Source of the DNA: JAICJR01 sp963848495 | Lineage (GTDB): Bacteria > Actinomycetota > Thermoleophilia > Solirubrobacterales > Thermoleophilaceae | Direction: 5' to 3' | Assembly (NCBI GenBank): GCA_963848495.1 | Contig: CAWKDV010000002.1 | Coordinates: forward strand, 992,001 to 1,056,000 | DNA: 64,000 nucleotides | Part shown: positions 22,713 through 30,223 of the stretch, piece by piece | Layout of the letters: each line of letters opens with the position of its first letter | Position numbering within the stretch: position 1 is the first letter of the stretch | Made by a program: the position numbers and the translations under genes | The notes under the pieces: model-generated | What the model was told of the DNA's origin: nothing | What the model saw: the letters and a program-made list of their open reading frames with translations, nothing else | Database searches by the model: none

Positions 22713-25163
22713 ATGGCCCTCACGTCCAACAACCTCAAGAACGGGGGAATGACCCCGCACTACCAGTTCCAGTACGACGACTCGCTCGTCGCGGGCGGCA
22801 CCGAGCCCGCCCGGACCAACGCCGTGATCGACGCCTGCGAGGCGGACTTCAACCAGATGAGCGCGTGGTTCGGAAACATCGCCTTGGACGTCGACTTCCG
22901 GATCCCAGTGAACGTGACTCCTGCCGGCGGCGGCGCGGCTTGGGGCCTGTCGGGGCGCAGCCTCACCGTCACCATCAAGCCGGCCAACGGAGACTCCGCG
23001 TTCGTCCGCTACCTGCTCGTGTCGGAGATGGTCGAGCAGTTCATGCGCGCTCAGGGGAAGGGCTGGTTCGGCGCGGGCACCGAGGGGAGCCAGGGCGAGG
23101 GCCTGTCGCGCTTCCTCGCCGCTCAGTTCCTTGCCATCAACGGCCTCGGCGCCACCCCGGCCGGCTTCGGGAACAGCAACACGTGGCTGAGCAGCTCGAG
23201 GGCGGACTTCGTCAACAACATCCAAACGGGCGACGACGGTCCGGACGCAGCCACCGGCTGCTCACTGCTCTTCATCTACTACCTGTTCTCCCAGCTCGGG
23301 TTCAGCACCGAGCGGATCGTGGCGGCCGCCGCCAACACCCTGGCCGGCGTGTACCGGAACCTCACGCGGACGTTCGTCGACCCCTTCCCGCACTTCGAGC
23401 AGCTGGTGGACAGCTACTTCCCGGGCGCGTCCACCATCACGAGCGGAGACCTCGACAACCCGTTCCCGCTCCCAGACGTGCTGTCCGTCCCCTCACAGAT
23501 CTTCTGGCACAACGCCGAGACGAACGAGACGCAGATCTGGTTCTACGACGGCCACCGGGTGGCCAGGCGGGGCACGGTGCTCGGTGAGGACGGCAACCCC
23601 GCCTTCGTGGGGCCGCCGTTCACGATCGTCGCGGTCGCCGATTTCGACGCCGACAACAAGCAGGATGTGCTCTGGCACAACGCGGAGACGAACGAGATCC
23701 AGATCTGGTTCATGGACGGGAACAAGGTGACTCGCCGGGGCACCGTGGTCGACCACGGCAATCCCGCGTTCGTGGGTGCGCCCTGGCGAATCGTCGGTGC
23801 CGGCGACTTCGGCGGCGACGGCCGCGCGGACATCCTCTGGCACAACATGGCGACGAACGAGATCCGCATCTGGATCATGGACGGGAACAATCTGCTCGGT
23901 CAGGACACGGTGCTCGGAGAAGACGGCAACCCCGCGTTCGTGGGCGCCCCCTGGCGAATCGTGGGCGTGGCCGACTTCGGCGGCTTCGGGCACCACGCGG
24001 ACATCCTCTGGCACAACAGCGAGACCCACGAGACGCAGATCTGGCTGATGGATCGGAACAAGGTGATCGGCCGCCGGACCGTGGCAGGGGACGGCGGCAG
24101 CGCGATCTTCATCGGTCCGCCCTGGCGGATCGTCGGCGCGGCCGACTACAACGGCGACGGGATGGCGGACATCCTCTGGCACAACTCCGAGACCAACGAA
24201 GTCCAGATCTGGTTCATGGACCAGGAGAGGCTGAAGGGCAGGGCGACGGTGCTCGGCGAGGACCTGAAGCCCGCGCTGGTCGGCTTCCCGTTCAGCATCG
24301 TTGGGGCTGGGGACTTCGACACGAGTGACACCGCCGACGTCCTCTGGCACAACAGCGACACCCACGAGACGCAGATCTGGTTCATGGAGCGCAACAGGGT
24401 GGCCGCGCGCGGAACGGTGCTCGGCGAGGACGGGAACGCCACGTTCATCGGGCCGCCGTTCAACATCGTCGCGGCTGGGGACTTCAACGGCGACGGCATC
24501 GGCGACATCGTCTGGCACAACGCGGAGACCCACGAGACGCAGATCTGGTTCATGCAGGCCAACAGGCTGGCGGGCCGGGCGACGGTGCTGGGAGAAGACG
24601 GAAACCCGGTCTTCATAGGCCCGCCGTGGACCATCGTCGGCGCGGCCGACTTCAACGGCAACGGGATGGCGGACATCCTCTGGCACAACAGCGACAGCCA
24701 GGAGACCCAGATCTGGTTCATGGACAACAACCGGCTGGCCGCGCGCGGCACGGTGCTGGGCGAAGACGGCAACGCGGCACTCGTAGGCCCGCCCTGGCGG
24801 ATCGTCGGCGGGGGCGATTTCAACGGCAACGGGATGGGGGACATCCTCTGGCACAACAGCGACAGCCAGGAGACGCAGATCTGGTTCATGGACGGCAACC
24901 GGATCGCGGCTCGTGAGACCGTGCTGGGCGAGGACGGCAGCGCGGTGTTCATCGGGCCGCCCTGGAGCATCGTCGCGGTCGGCGACTTCGATCTCGACGG
25001 CAACGCGGACATCCTCTGGCATCACGCGGACACGAATGAGACCCAGGCCTGGTTCATGAAGGGCAGCAGGCTCGCGAGCCGGGGGACTGTTCTCGGCGAG
25101 GACGGTGGCGCCCTCTTCGTGGGGTCTCCCTGGAACATCGTGGGAGCCGGGCCCTTCGGTTGA
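22713..25163 (+). CDS. large FG-GAP/VCBS-type repeat beta-propeller protein
   Basis: An 816-residue protein from ATG 22713 (AGGAGG eight bp upstream). Residues 1 to about 260 form a globular domain including LLVSEMVEQFMRAQGKGWFG and GEGLSRFLAAQFLAING, whose SEMVEQF resembles a zincin HExxH helix without its histidines. Ten tandem repeats of about 56 residues follow, each with DILWHNSETxETQIWFMD, TVLGEDGN, GPPWRIVG and a D-x-N-x-D-like turn (ADFNGNGMAD) that in FG-GAP domains binds calcium. There is no signal peptide, which is odd for this fold. The role is unknown; carbohydrate or protein recognition is plausible. Confidence 0.85.
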   Translation: MALTSNNLKNGGMTPHYQFQYDDSLVAGGTEPARTNAVIDACEADFNQMSAWFGNIALDVDFRIPVNVTPAGGGAAWGLSGRSLTVTIKPANGDSAFVRYLLVSEMVEQFMRAQGKGWFGAGTEGSQGEGLSRFLAAQFLAINGLGATPAGFGNSNTWLSSSRADFVNNIQTGDDGPDAATGCSLLFIYYLFSQLGFSTERIVAAAANTLAGVYRNLTRTFVDPFPHFEQLVDSYFPGASTITSGDLDNPFPLPDVLSVPSQIFWHNAETNETQIWFYDGHRVARRGTVLGEDGNPAFVGPPFTIVAVADFDADNKQDVLWHNAETNEIQIWFMDGNKVTRRGTVVDHGNPAFVGAPWRIVGAGDFGGDGRADILWHNMATNEIRIWIMDGNNLLGQDTVLGEDGNPAFVGAPWRIVGVADFGGFGHHADILWHNSETHETQIWLMDRNKVIGRRTVAGDGGSAIFIGPPWRIVGAADYNGDGMADILWHNSETNEVQIWFMDQERLKGRATVLGEDLKPALVGFPFSIVGAGDFDTSDTADVLWHNSDTHETQIWFMERNRVAARGTVLGEDGNATFIGPPFNIVAAGDFNGDGIGDIVWHNAETHETQIWFMQANRLAGRATVLGEDGNPVFIGPPWTIVGAADFNGNGMADILWHNSDSQETQIWFMDNNRLAARGTVLGEDGNAALVGPPWRIVGGGDFNGNGMGDILWHNSDSQETQIWFMDGNRIAARETVLGEDGSAVFIGPPWSIVAVGDFDLDGNADILWHHADTNETQAWFMKGSRLASRGTVLGEDGGALFVGSPWNIVGAGPFG
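23496..25163 (+). repeat. ten in-frame tandem repeats of about 168 bp
   Basis: Each unit encodes about 56 residues beginning (I/V)(L/F)WHN and ending with the calcium-type loop. Strongly conserved nucleotide cores recur, for example GACATCCTCTGGCACAACAG and GAGACGCAGATCTGGTTCAT. Units seven to nine (about 24.5-25.0 kb) are the most similar to each other, suggesting recent duplication or gene conversion within the array. Confidence 0.85.
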
Positions 25164-25183
25164 CGGTCTGAACTGGTGAAGGC

Positions 25184-25519
25184 CTACGGATGGTGGCGGC
25201 GGCCCTCGCCGAGGGCGTCGCGCAGCGACTGCAACGCGTCGGTCGACACGGCCACCGACACGAACTCCTCGCCGATGCCGAAGTAGAGGGTCACGAAGCC
25301 GTCGGCACCTGCGAAGCCGCCCGCGAACAGCTGACCGCTCGAGCGGCTGGCGCGGCCCTCCTCGGAGATCACCGTCAGCGTGTCGGCCAGCCAAGGGAAG
25401 GTCGATGCGCCGACGCGCAGCGTGCGGTTGCCGCCGTGGACGATCAGCGCCCGGTTGTCGAGGTGCAGGTGCGGCTCGGGCGCCTGCGCCGGAATGGTCA
25501 GCATGGCTGTTTCGGTCAT
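25184..25519 (-). CDS. hypothetical protein
   Basis: A 111-residue soluble protein (LHLDNRALIVHGGNRTLRVG; DGFVTLYFGIGEEFVSVAVS) with predicted beta-rich structure and no recognised domain. It lies 9 bp downstream of the MATE gene stop on the same strand side (the MATE gene is upstream on the minus strand), so it is probably the last gene of that transcript, convergent with the propeller gene. Confidence 0.6.
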   Translation of the reverse strand: MTETAMLTIPAQAPEPHLHLDNRALIVHGGNRTLRVGASTFPWLADTLTVISEEGRASRSSGQLFAGGFAGADGFVTLYFGIGEEFVSVAVSTDALQSLRDALGEGRRHHP

Positions 25520-25528
25520 GAGAGAAGC

Positions 25529-26833
25529 CTACGGAACGCCGACCACCGCCCAGCGGCGGCCGGCGAAGCGCACGCCGCAGGTCACGAGGCGGGCGAGGAT
25601 CAGCGCGGCGAGCCCGCACCAGACTCCGACGATCCCCCAGCCGAGCTCGAGCGCCAGCAGGGCCAGCGGGATGAACACGCAGACGCCCGCGAACAGCATC
25701 GACCACTTGAGGAAGCGGGTGTCGCCGGCGCCGATCAGGATGCCGTCGAGCGCGAACACCAGCCCGTTGAGCGGCTGCATGAGGGCGAAGATCGGCCAGA
25801 TCGCGTGCAGCCGGTCGAGCACGCGCGGGTCGCTCGTGAAGGCCCGCGGCAGGAGGTCGGTGAGCGCCAGCATCACGAGCGCGAACGCCGCGCCGACCAG
25901 GAAGGACCAGAAGAGCATGCGCACCGCCGCGTCGTAGGCGTCGCCCGCGCGGCTCGCCCCCAGCGTGCGGCCGACGATCACCTGGCCGGCGATCGCCACC
26001 GCATCGAGCACGAGCGCGAGGAAGGTCCAGAGCTGGAAGGCGATCTGGTGGGCCGCCAGCGACGCCGACCCGATGCGTGCGAGCACGGCGCTCGCCACGA
26101 GGAAGGAGGCGTAGAGGGCCGCGGTGCGGATGAAGATGTCGCTGCCCACGCGGGCCAGCGGCCGCATCAGGGCGGCGCGTGGGCGGCGGTCGTCGGCGGG
26201 CGCACGCAGCAGCTCGCGCGCGAAGGCCGCGCCCATGCCCGCCTGCGCGATCACGGTTCCCCAGGCCGAGCCGGCGAGCCCCCAGTGGAAGCCGTAGACG
26301 AACAGGACCTCGAGCACGATGTTCGCCAGGTTCGCCACCACGACGATCTCCAGCGGCCGCCGCAGGTTCGAGACGCCGCGCAGGTAGCCCTGGCCCGCCA
26401 GAGCGATCAGCGCGAACGGCAGGCCGCCCGCGCCGATGCGCAGATAGAGGATCGCCAGGCTGCCGGTCCGGTGGCTGCCGCCGAGGGCATGTACCGCGGG
26501 CTCCGCGAACGCCAGCGCGAGCAGGAGCAGCACGACGCCGATGCCCGTGGACAGCCAGAGGGCCTGGGCCGCCAGCCGCCCGGCCACCACCTCCTCGCCC
26601 GCCCCGTGGTAGCGAGCCACCTGCGCGGTGGTGCCGTAGGCCAGGAAGTTGAAGAGCGTGAAGCTGCCGGTGAGCAGCGTGGCGGCCAGCGCCAGCGCGG
26701 CCAGCTCAGGGGTGCCGAGGTGGCCGACGATCGCGGTGTCGGCCAGGACGTAGAGCGGCTCGGCGGCAAGTGCGCCGAGCGCGGGGAGCGCGAGCGCCAG
26801 GATCTCGCGGTCGTGCGGGGAGCGCCGGAGCAC
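25529..26833 (-). CDS. MATE-family efflux transporter (DinF type)
   Basis: A 434-residue membrane protein with about twelve helices in two six-helix halves. N-terminal ILALALPALGALAAEPLYVL and ADTAIVGHLGTPELAALALA match the DinF/NorM MATE signature; the second half repeats it with AALYASFLVASAVLARIGSA and SLAAHQIAFQLWTFLALVLD. Family members export cationic drugs or metabolites using Na+ or H+ gradients. The substrate is unknown. Confidence 0.92.
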   Translation of the reverse strand: MLRRSPHDREILALALPALGALAAEPLYVLADTAIVGHLGTPELAALALAATLLTGSFTLFNFLAYGTTAQVARYHGAGEEVVAGRLAAQALWLSTGIGVVLLLLALAFAEPAVHALGGSHRTGSLAILYLRIGAGGLPFALIALAGQGYLRGVSNLRRPLEIVVVANLANIVLEVLFVYGFHWGLAGSAWGTVIAQAGMGAAFARELLRAPADDRRPRAALMRPLARVGSDIFIRTAALYASFLVASAVLARIGSASLAAHQIAFQLWTFLALVLDAVAIAGQVIVGRTLGASRAGDAYDAAVRMLFWSFLVGAAFALVMLALTDLLPRAFTSDPRVLDRLHAIWPIFALMQPLNGLVFALDGILIGAGDTRFLKWSMLFAGVCVFIPLALLALELGWGIVGVWCGLAALILARLVTCGVRFAGRRWAVVGVP

Positions 26834-26920
26834 CCGCCGCAGACTAGGCGGCTATGAACCCGCGCGCGCGGACCCCGTGCCGGGGGCGGGCACGGGGTCC
26901 GGGCTGCGGAGGGGGTGGGC

Positions 26921-27235
26921 CTAGGCGGCGTTCCAGGCGCCGGTGACCCGGACGCCGGCGAGCATGCGCTTGCGCAGCTCGGGGGTCCGCTCATAGGCGC
27001 GAACTGCCTTGGCGCGCATGCGCAGGAGGGCGACCAGCTGGGAGGTCGGCTCGAACGGATCGGCGACGACACGCTGGTCAGTCAGGGAGATCGCGGCCGC
27101 GGGACGGCCGTCGAGCTCGCCAATCAGCGCCTCGCCTTCGATCGGCCGCTTGCCATCCAGGCCGGCGAGCTGCCGAAGCGCGTACGCGTCGTCATCTGTG
27201 GCGATCCGGATGACGTAGGCGTTGGCGGAGAACAT
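26921..27235 (-). CDS. GNAT-like small conserved protein
   Basis: A 104-residue protein starting MFSANAYVIRIATDDDAYAL, with LAGLDGKRPIEGEALIGELD and GRPAAAISLTDQRVVADPFE. This is a truncated, acetyltransferase-like beta sheet common in actinobacterial genomes; it lacks the acetyl-CoA loop (Q/RxxGxG/A), so activity is doubtful. ATG 27235 has an AAAGGA ribosome site. A longer frame reaches 28882 but is antisense to nothing coding-like beyond this start and overlaps the true amidase gene, so it was not used. Confidence 0.75.
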   Translation of the reverse strand: MFSANAYVIRIATDDDAYALRQLAGLDGKRPIEGEALIGELDGRPAAAISLTDQRVVADPFEPTSQLVALLRMRAKAVRAYERTPELRKRMLAGVRVTGAWNAA

Positions 27236-27403
27236 TGTGGTCCTTTCATGGGGTGCAGCGGGCAAGACAAGGATCGCCCCTGCCGCTCGATCTGCCTGTA
27301 CGGCAGTCAGGCGTACTGAGTGGCGGATATCCGAAGCTGCCGGGTCGCCTGCCCGCACCCGCGCGCTACCGTGGAAGCAGTCGAACGAGCAGGAGGTGGC
27401 GCT

Positions 27404-27883
27404 GTGGCCTTCACGACGAGAGTTCTCGTCCTCGCCAATCAGACGGCTGATTCGGAGGGTCTTGTCCATGCGCTGCGAACGCGGGCGGGTGACGCCGTCG
27501 TGGCCTTCCAGCTGCTGGTACCGCCGGCCAGGGGCGGCAGGGCGGCGGCCGAGGGTCAGCTCGCGGCCGCGCTCGAACGCATGCGCGCCGCCGGACTCGA
27601 CGTCGAGGGGCGGGTGTGCGACTCCGACCCGATCGTGGCGGTCAAGGAGGTGTGGCACCCGGGGCAGTTCGACGAGATGATCGTCTCGACGCTCGAGCGC
27701 GGTATGTCGAGCTGGCTCGACGCCGACCTGCCGCACCGCATCGCGCGCCTCATCGACGCACCGGTCTCGCACGTCGTGCCGAGCGAGATCGAGCGCTCCC
27801 TGGCAAGGCAGCGCGTGGCCCGGCCGCGCCATCCGGCGCCGCAGCGCTCGCTGGGGCCGTTCGCGGGGCCGCCGGGGCGCTAG
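27404..27883 (+). CDS. universal-stress-protein-like protein
   Basis: A 159-residue protein from GTG 27404 with AGGAGG upstream. Sequence TTRVLVLANQTADSEGLVHA begins a Rossmann-like strand-helix, followed by AVVAFQLLVPPARGGRAAAE and a late PGQFDEMIVSTLERGMSSWL plus APVSHVVPS. This order of strands and the C-terminal positively selected VSHV motif resemble UspA folds, but the ATP-binding G-2x-G-9x-G(S/T) motif is not clear. The 168-bp divergent gap to the GNAT-like gene holds no other gene. The stop shares CTAG with the convergent amidase gene. Confidence 0.7.
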   Translation: MAFTTRVLVLANQTADSEGLVHALRTRAGDAVVAFQLLVPPARGGRAAAEGQLAAALERMRAAGLDVEGRVCDSDPIVAVKEVWHPGQFDEMIVSTLERGMSSWLDADLPHRIARLIDAPVSHVVPSEIERSLARQRVARPRHPAPQRSLGPFAGPPGR

Positions 27884-29325
27884 AGCGCGGGGCGGCGGTC
27901 CGCCCAGGGGCGGGCGGCTTCGAGCTGCGCGGACAGGGAGAGCAGGGTCTCCTCGGCCGCCGGCTGGCCGATGAGCTGCACGCCGGTCGGCAGCCCGTCG
28001 TCGCCGTGGTACAACGGCAGCGAAACGGCGGGCTGGCCGGTGACGTTCCAGACGGCGGTGAAGGGAGTGAAGACGCCCGTGCGTGCGAACTCGGCCATCA
28101 CGTGGTCGCCGTCGAGGTCGAGCGTTCCTACCGGCAGCGGCCGCTGCGCCAGCGCGGGGGTGAGCACGACGTCGTACGGCGCCATCCACTCGATGATCGT
28201 GCGCGCGTGCTGCTGCAGCCTGGCCAGCGCGCCCAGGTACTCGATCGAGCTCTGCCCGAGGCCGCGCTGGAACATCTCCCAGGTGAGGCGCTCGACGTGC
28301 TCCGGCTGCGGCTCGCGGCCGGACACCATGCCGCCGTAAGCCACGCCGAGACCGATGTTGGCGGCGTAGATCACGGTGAAGGTCTGGAGCAGGTTCTCGT
28401 CCGGGCCGCCCCAGGGCGGGTCGATCTCGTCGACCTGGTGGCCGAGCGAGCTGAGCAGCTCGGCGGCGTCGCGTGCAGCCTGGAAGCAGATCGGGTCGAC
28501 CTCGGCCGGGATCGGCGGGGTGGTGACGAGGCCGACGTGAAGGCGGCCCGCGTCGCGCCCGAGCGCGTTCACGAACGGCTCCGCCGGCGGTGGCGCCCAG
28601 GTGGCGTCGCCCGGCTCGTAGCCGGCGAGCACGTCGAGCGAGCGGGCGCAGTCCTCCACCGTGCGGGCGAGCATGCCGTCGGTGGAGAGCACGGCGTCGC
28701 CGAGATCGGGGCCGCGCGAGATGCGACCGCGGCTCGGCTTGAGGCCGACGAGGCCGCAGCAGGCCGCCGGGATGCGGATCGAGCCGCCGCCGTCGCTGCC
28801 GTGGCCGATCGGCACCATGCCAGCCGCCACGGCGGCGCCCGAGCCGCCGCTCGAGCCGCCGGGGGTGCGCTCGAGGTCCCACGGGTTGCGTGTGGGGCCG
28901 AAGCGGCGCGGCTCGGTGACCGGGACGATGCCGAGCTCGGGCGAGCTTGTCTTGCCGACGATCACGAAGCCCGCCGCGCGCAGCCGGCGCACGACGTAGG
29001 AGTCGTAGTGGGGCGTGTAGTCGCCATAGAGATCGGAGCCGTCCGACATCACGAGCCCGGCAACCGGCGCCGCAAGGTCCTTGATGCCCACCGGCACGCC
29101 GGCGAACGGCCGCTCGTCGCCCGGCCCGATCGCGTCGGCGGCGGCGAGCGCGCCCTCGGCGTCGACGAGCGTGAACGCGTTCACCCTGCCGTTGAGCGCC
29201 TCGATGCGGGCGAGCGACGCCTCAACAAGCTCGCGCGCGCCGAGCTCGCCAGAGCGAACGAGCGCCGCCAGCTCGGTGGCGGGGCGGAAGAGGAGGTCCT
29301 CGGTGCCTGGCTGGCCGGTCAGCAA
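27880..29325 (-). CDS. amidase (amidase-signature family)
   Basis: A 481-residue amidohydrolase with the Ser-cisSer-Lys triad: Lys82 (VPVGIKDLA), cis-Ser158 (RTPGGSSGGSGAAVAAGM) and Ser182 (GSDGGGSIRIPAACCGLVGL). N-terminal PATELAALVRSGELGARELV is the usual helix. Members hydrolyse aryl or aliphatic amides; GatA is one, but there is no gatC or gatB nearby, so it is more likely a catabolic amidase. Length is normal. Confidence 0.93.
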   Translation of the reverse strand: MLTGQPGTEDLLFRPATELAALVRSGELGARELVEASLARIEALNGRVNAFTLVDAEGALAAADAIGPGDERPFAGVPVGIKDLAAPVAGLVMSDGSDLYGDYTPHYDSYVVRRLRAAGFVIVGKTSSPELGIVPVTEPRRFGPTRNPWDLERTPGGSSGGSGAAVAAGMVPIGHGSDGGGSIRIPAACCGLVGLKPSRGRISRGPDLGDAVLSTDGMLARTVEDCARSLDVLAGYEPGDATWAPPPAEPFVNALGRDAGRLHVGLVTTPPIPAEVDPICFQAARDAAELLSSLGHQVDEIDPPWGGPDENLLQTFTVIYAANIGLGVAYGGMVSGREPQPEHVERLTWEMFQRGLGQSSIEYLGALARLQQHARTIIEWMAPYDVVLTPALAQRPLPVGTLDLDGDHVMAEFARTGVFTPFTAVWNVTGQPAVSLPLYHGDDGLPTGVQLIGQPAAEETLLSLSAQLEAARPWADRRPAL

Positions 29326-29344
29326 GACCGGAGAAGAGTACTGG

Positions 29345-30139
29345 CTAAGCGGGGACCAGCTCGCGCTTCAGCACCTCGACCCGCCGGCGCTCCTCGTCGA
29401 AGCCCAGCCGCCCGAGCAGCTCGTCCGCCAGCGCGAGGTAGTCGGCGCCCAGCTCGGGGCGGTAATCGAGGATCGAGAGCGCGCGCTCGGCCGACTCCGC
29501 GTAGCGGATCGATGAGCGGATGACGGAGTCGAGGACCCTGTCGCCGAAGCGGTCGCGCAGCGTCTGGAGCGCCTCGCGCGAGTGGATCGTGCGCAGGTCG
29601 GCGATGTTCAGCACCACGCCGAGCCACTCGAGCTCCTGGTGCAGGTTCTCCTTGGCCAGCTCGATCACCTCGAGCGCCTGCTCCACGCCCTGGAGCGAGA
29701 AGTACTGGGCCTCGGTGGAGATCAGCGCCTGGTCCGCGGCGACCACTGCGTTGACGGTGAGCAGGCCGAGCGACGGCGGGCAGTCGATCAGGACGACGTC
29801 GTAGCCGCGCTTCACGTCCTTCAGCGCGCGCCGCAGCGTCATCTCGCGGCCCATCTTGCCGCTGAGCACCAGCTCGGACTCCGCGAGGCCGAGGTTGGCG
29901 GCCAGGATCGTGCCCTCGTAGATCGCCTCGGAGGCCTTGGCCTGGCCGGCCAGCACGTCGGCGACGGTGGGCGAGAAATCGGCCGGGACGTCGAAGTAGT
30001 CGGACAGGTTTCCCTGTGGATCGAGGTCGACCGCGAGCACCCTCAGGCCCACTCGCGAGAACACATCCGCGAGCGTGCGCACCGTGGTGGTCTTGCCGGT
30101 GCCCCCCTTCTGTGACAGGACCGCGATCGTCGTAGCCAT
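29345..30139 (-). CDS. ParA/Soj-family ATPase
   Basis: A 264-residue ATPase with a deviant Walker A QKGGTGKTTT (Lys11 and Lys16), switch I VDLDPQGNLSDYF and switch II VVLIDCPPSLGLLTVNAVVA. It is probably chromosome- or cargo-positioning. No parB gene or parS-like site is adjacent, so this may be an orphan ParA (for instance a polar or carboxysome-type positioning ATPase) rather than the main segregation protein. The ATG at 30139 is preceded within 30 bp by ACTATAGT, a palindromic -10-like sequence that could also serve gltB divergently. Confidence 0.92.
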   Translation of the reverse strand: MATTIAVLSQKGGTGKTTTVRTLADVFSRVGLRVLAVDLDPQGNLSDYFDVPADFSPTVADVLAGQAKASEAIYEGTILAANLGLAESELVLSGKMGREMTLRRALKDVKRGYDVVLIDCPPSLGLLTVNAVVAADQALISTEAQYFSLQGVEQALEVIELAKENLHQELEWLGVVLNIADLRTIHSREALQTLRDRFGDRVLDSVIRSSIRYAESAERALSILDYRPELGADYLALADELLGRLGFDEERRRVEVLKRELVPA

Positions 30140-30223
30140 ATCCGCCCGCGCGACTATAGTTCCCGCTCCAAATCCGTCGCGCGCCCGCTCGAAGAAGGTG
30201 CGGAAACCGGAGGGAGGTTGAGA

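Noticed and set aside
23496..25163. CRISPR-like array
   Set aside because: The repeats are about 168 bp, continuous and in frame with no unique spacers of regular size; they encode protein blades.
26921..28882. Single long minus-strand gene fusing the GNAT-like protein with sequence inside the amidase
   Set aside because: The part beyond 27235 lacks homology and overlaps the amidase gene in another frame; a strong ribosome site and ATG support the short gene ending at 27235.
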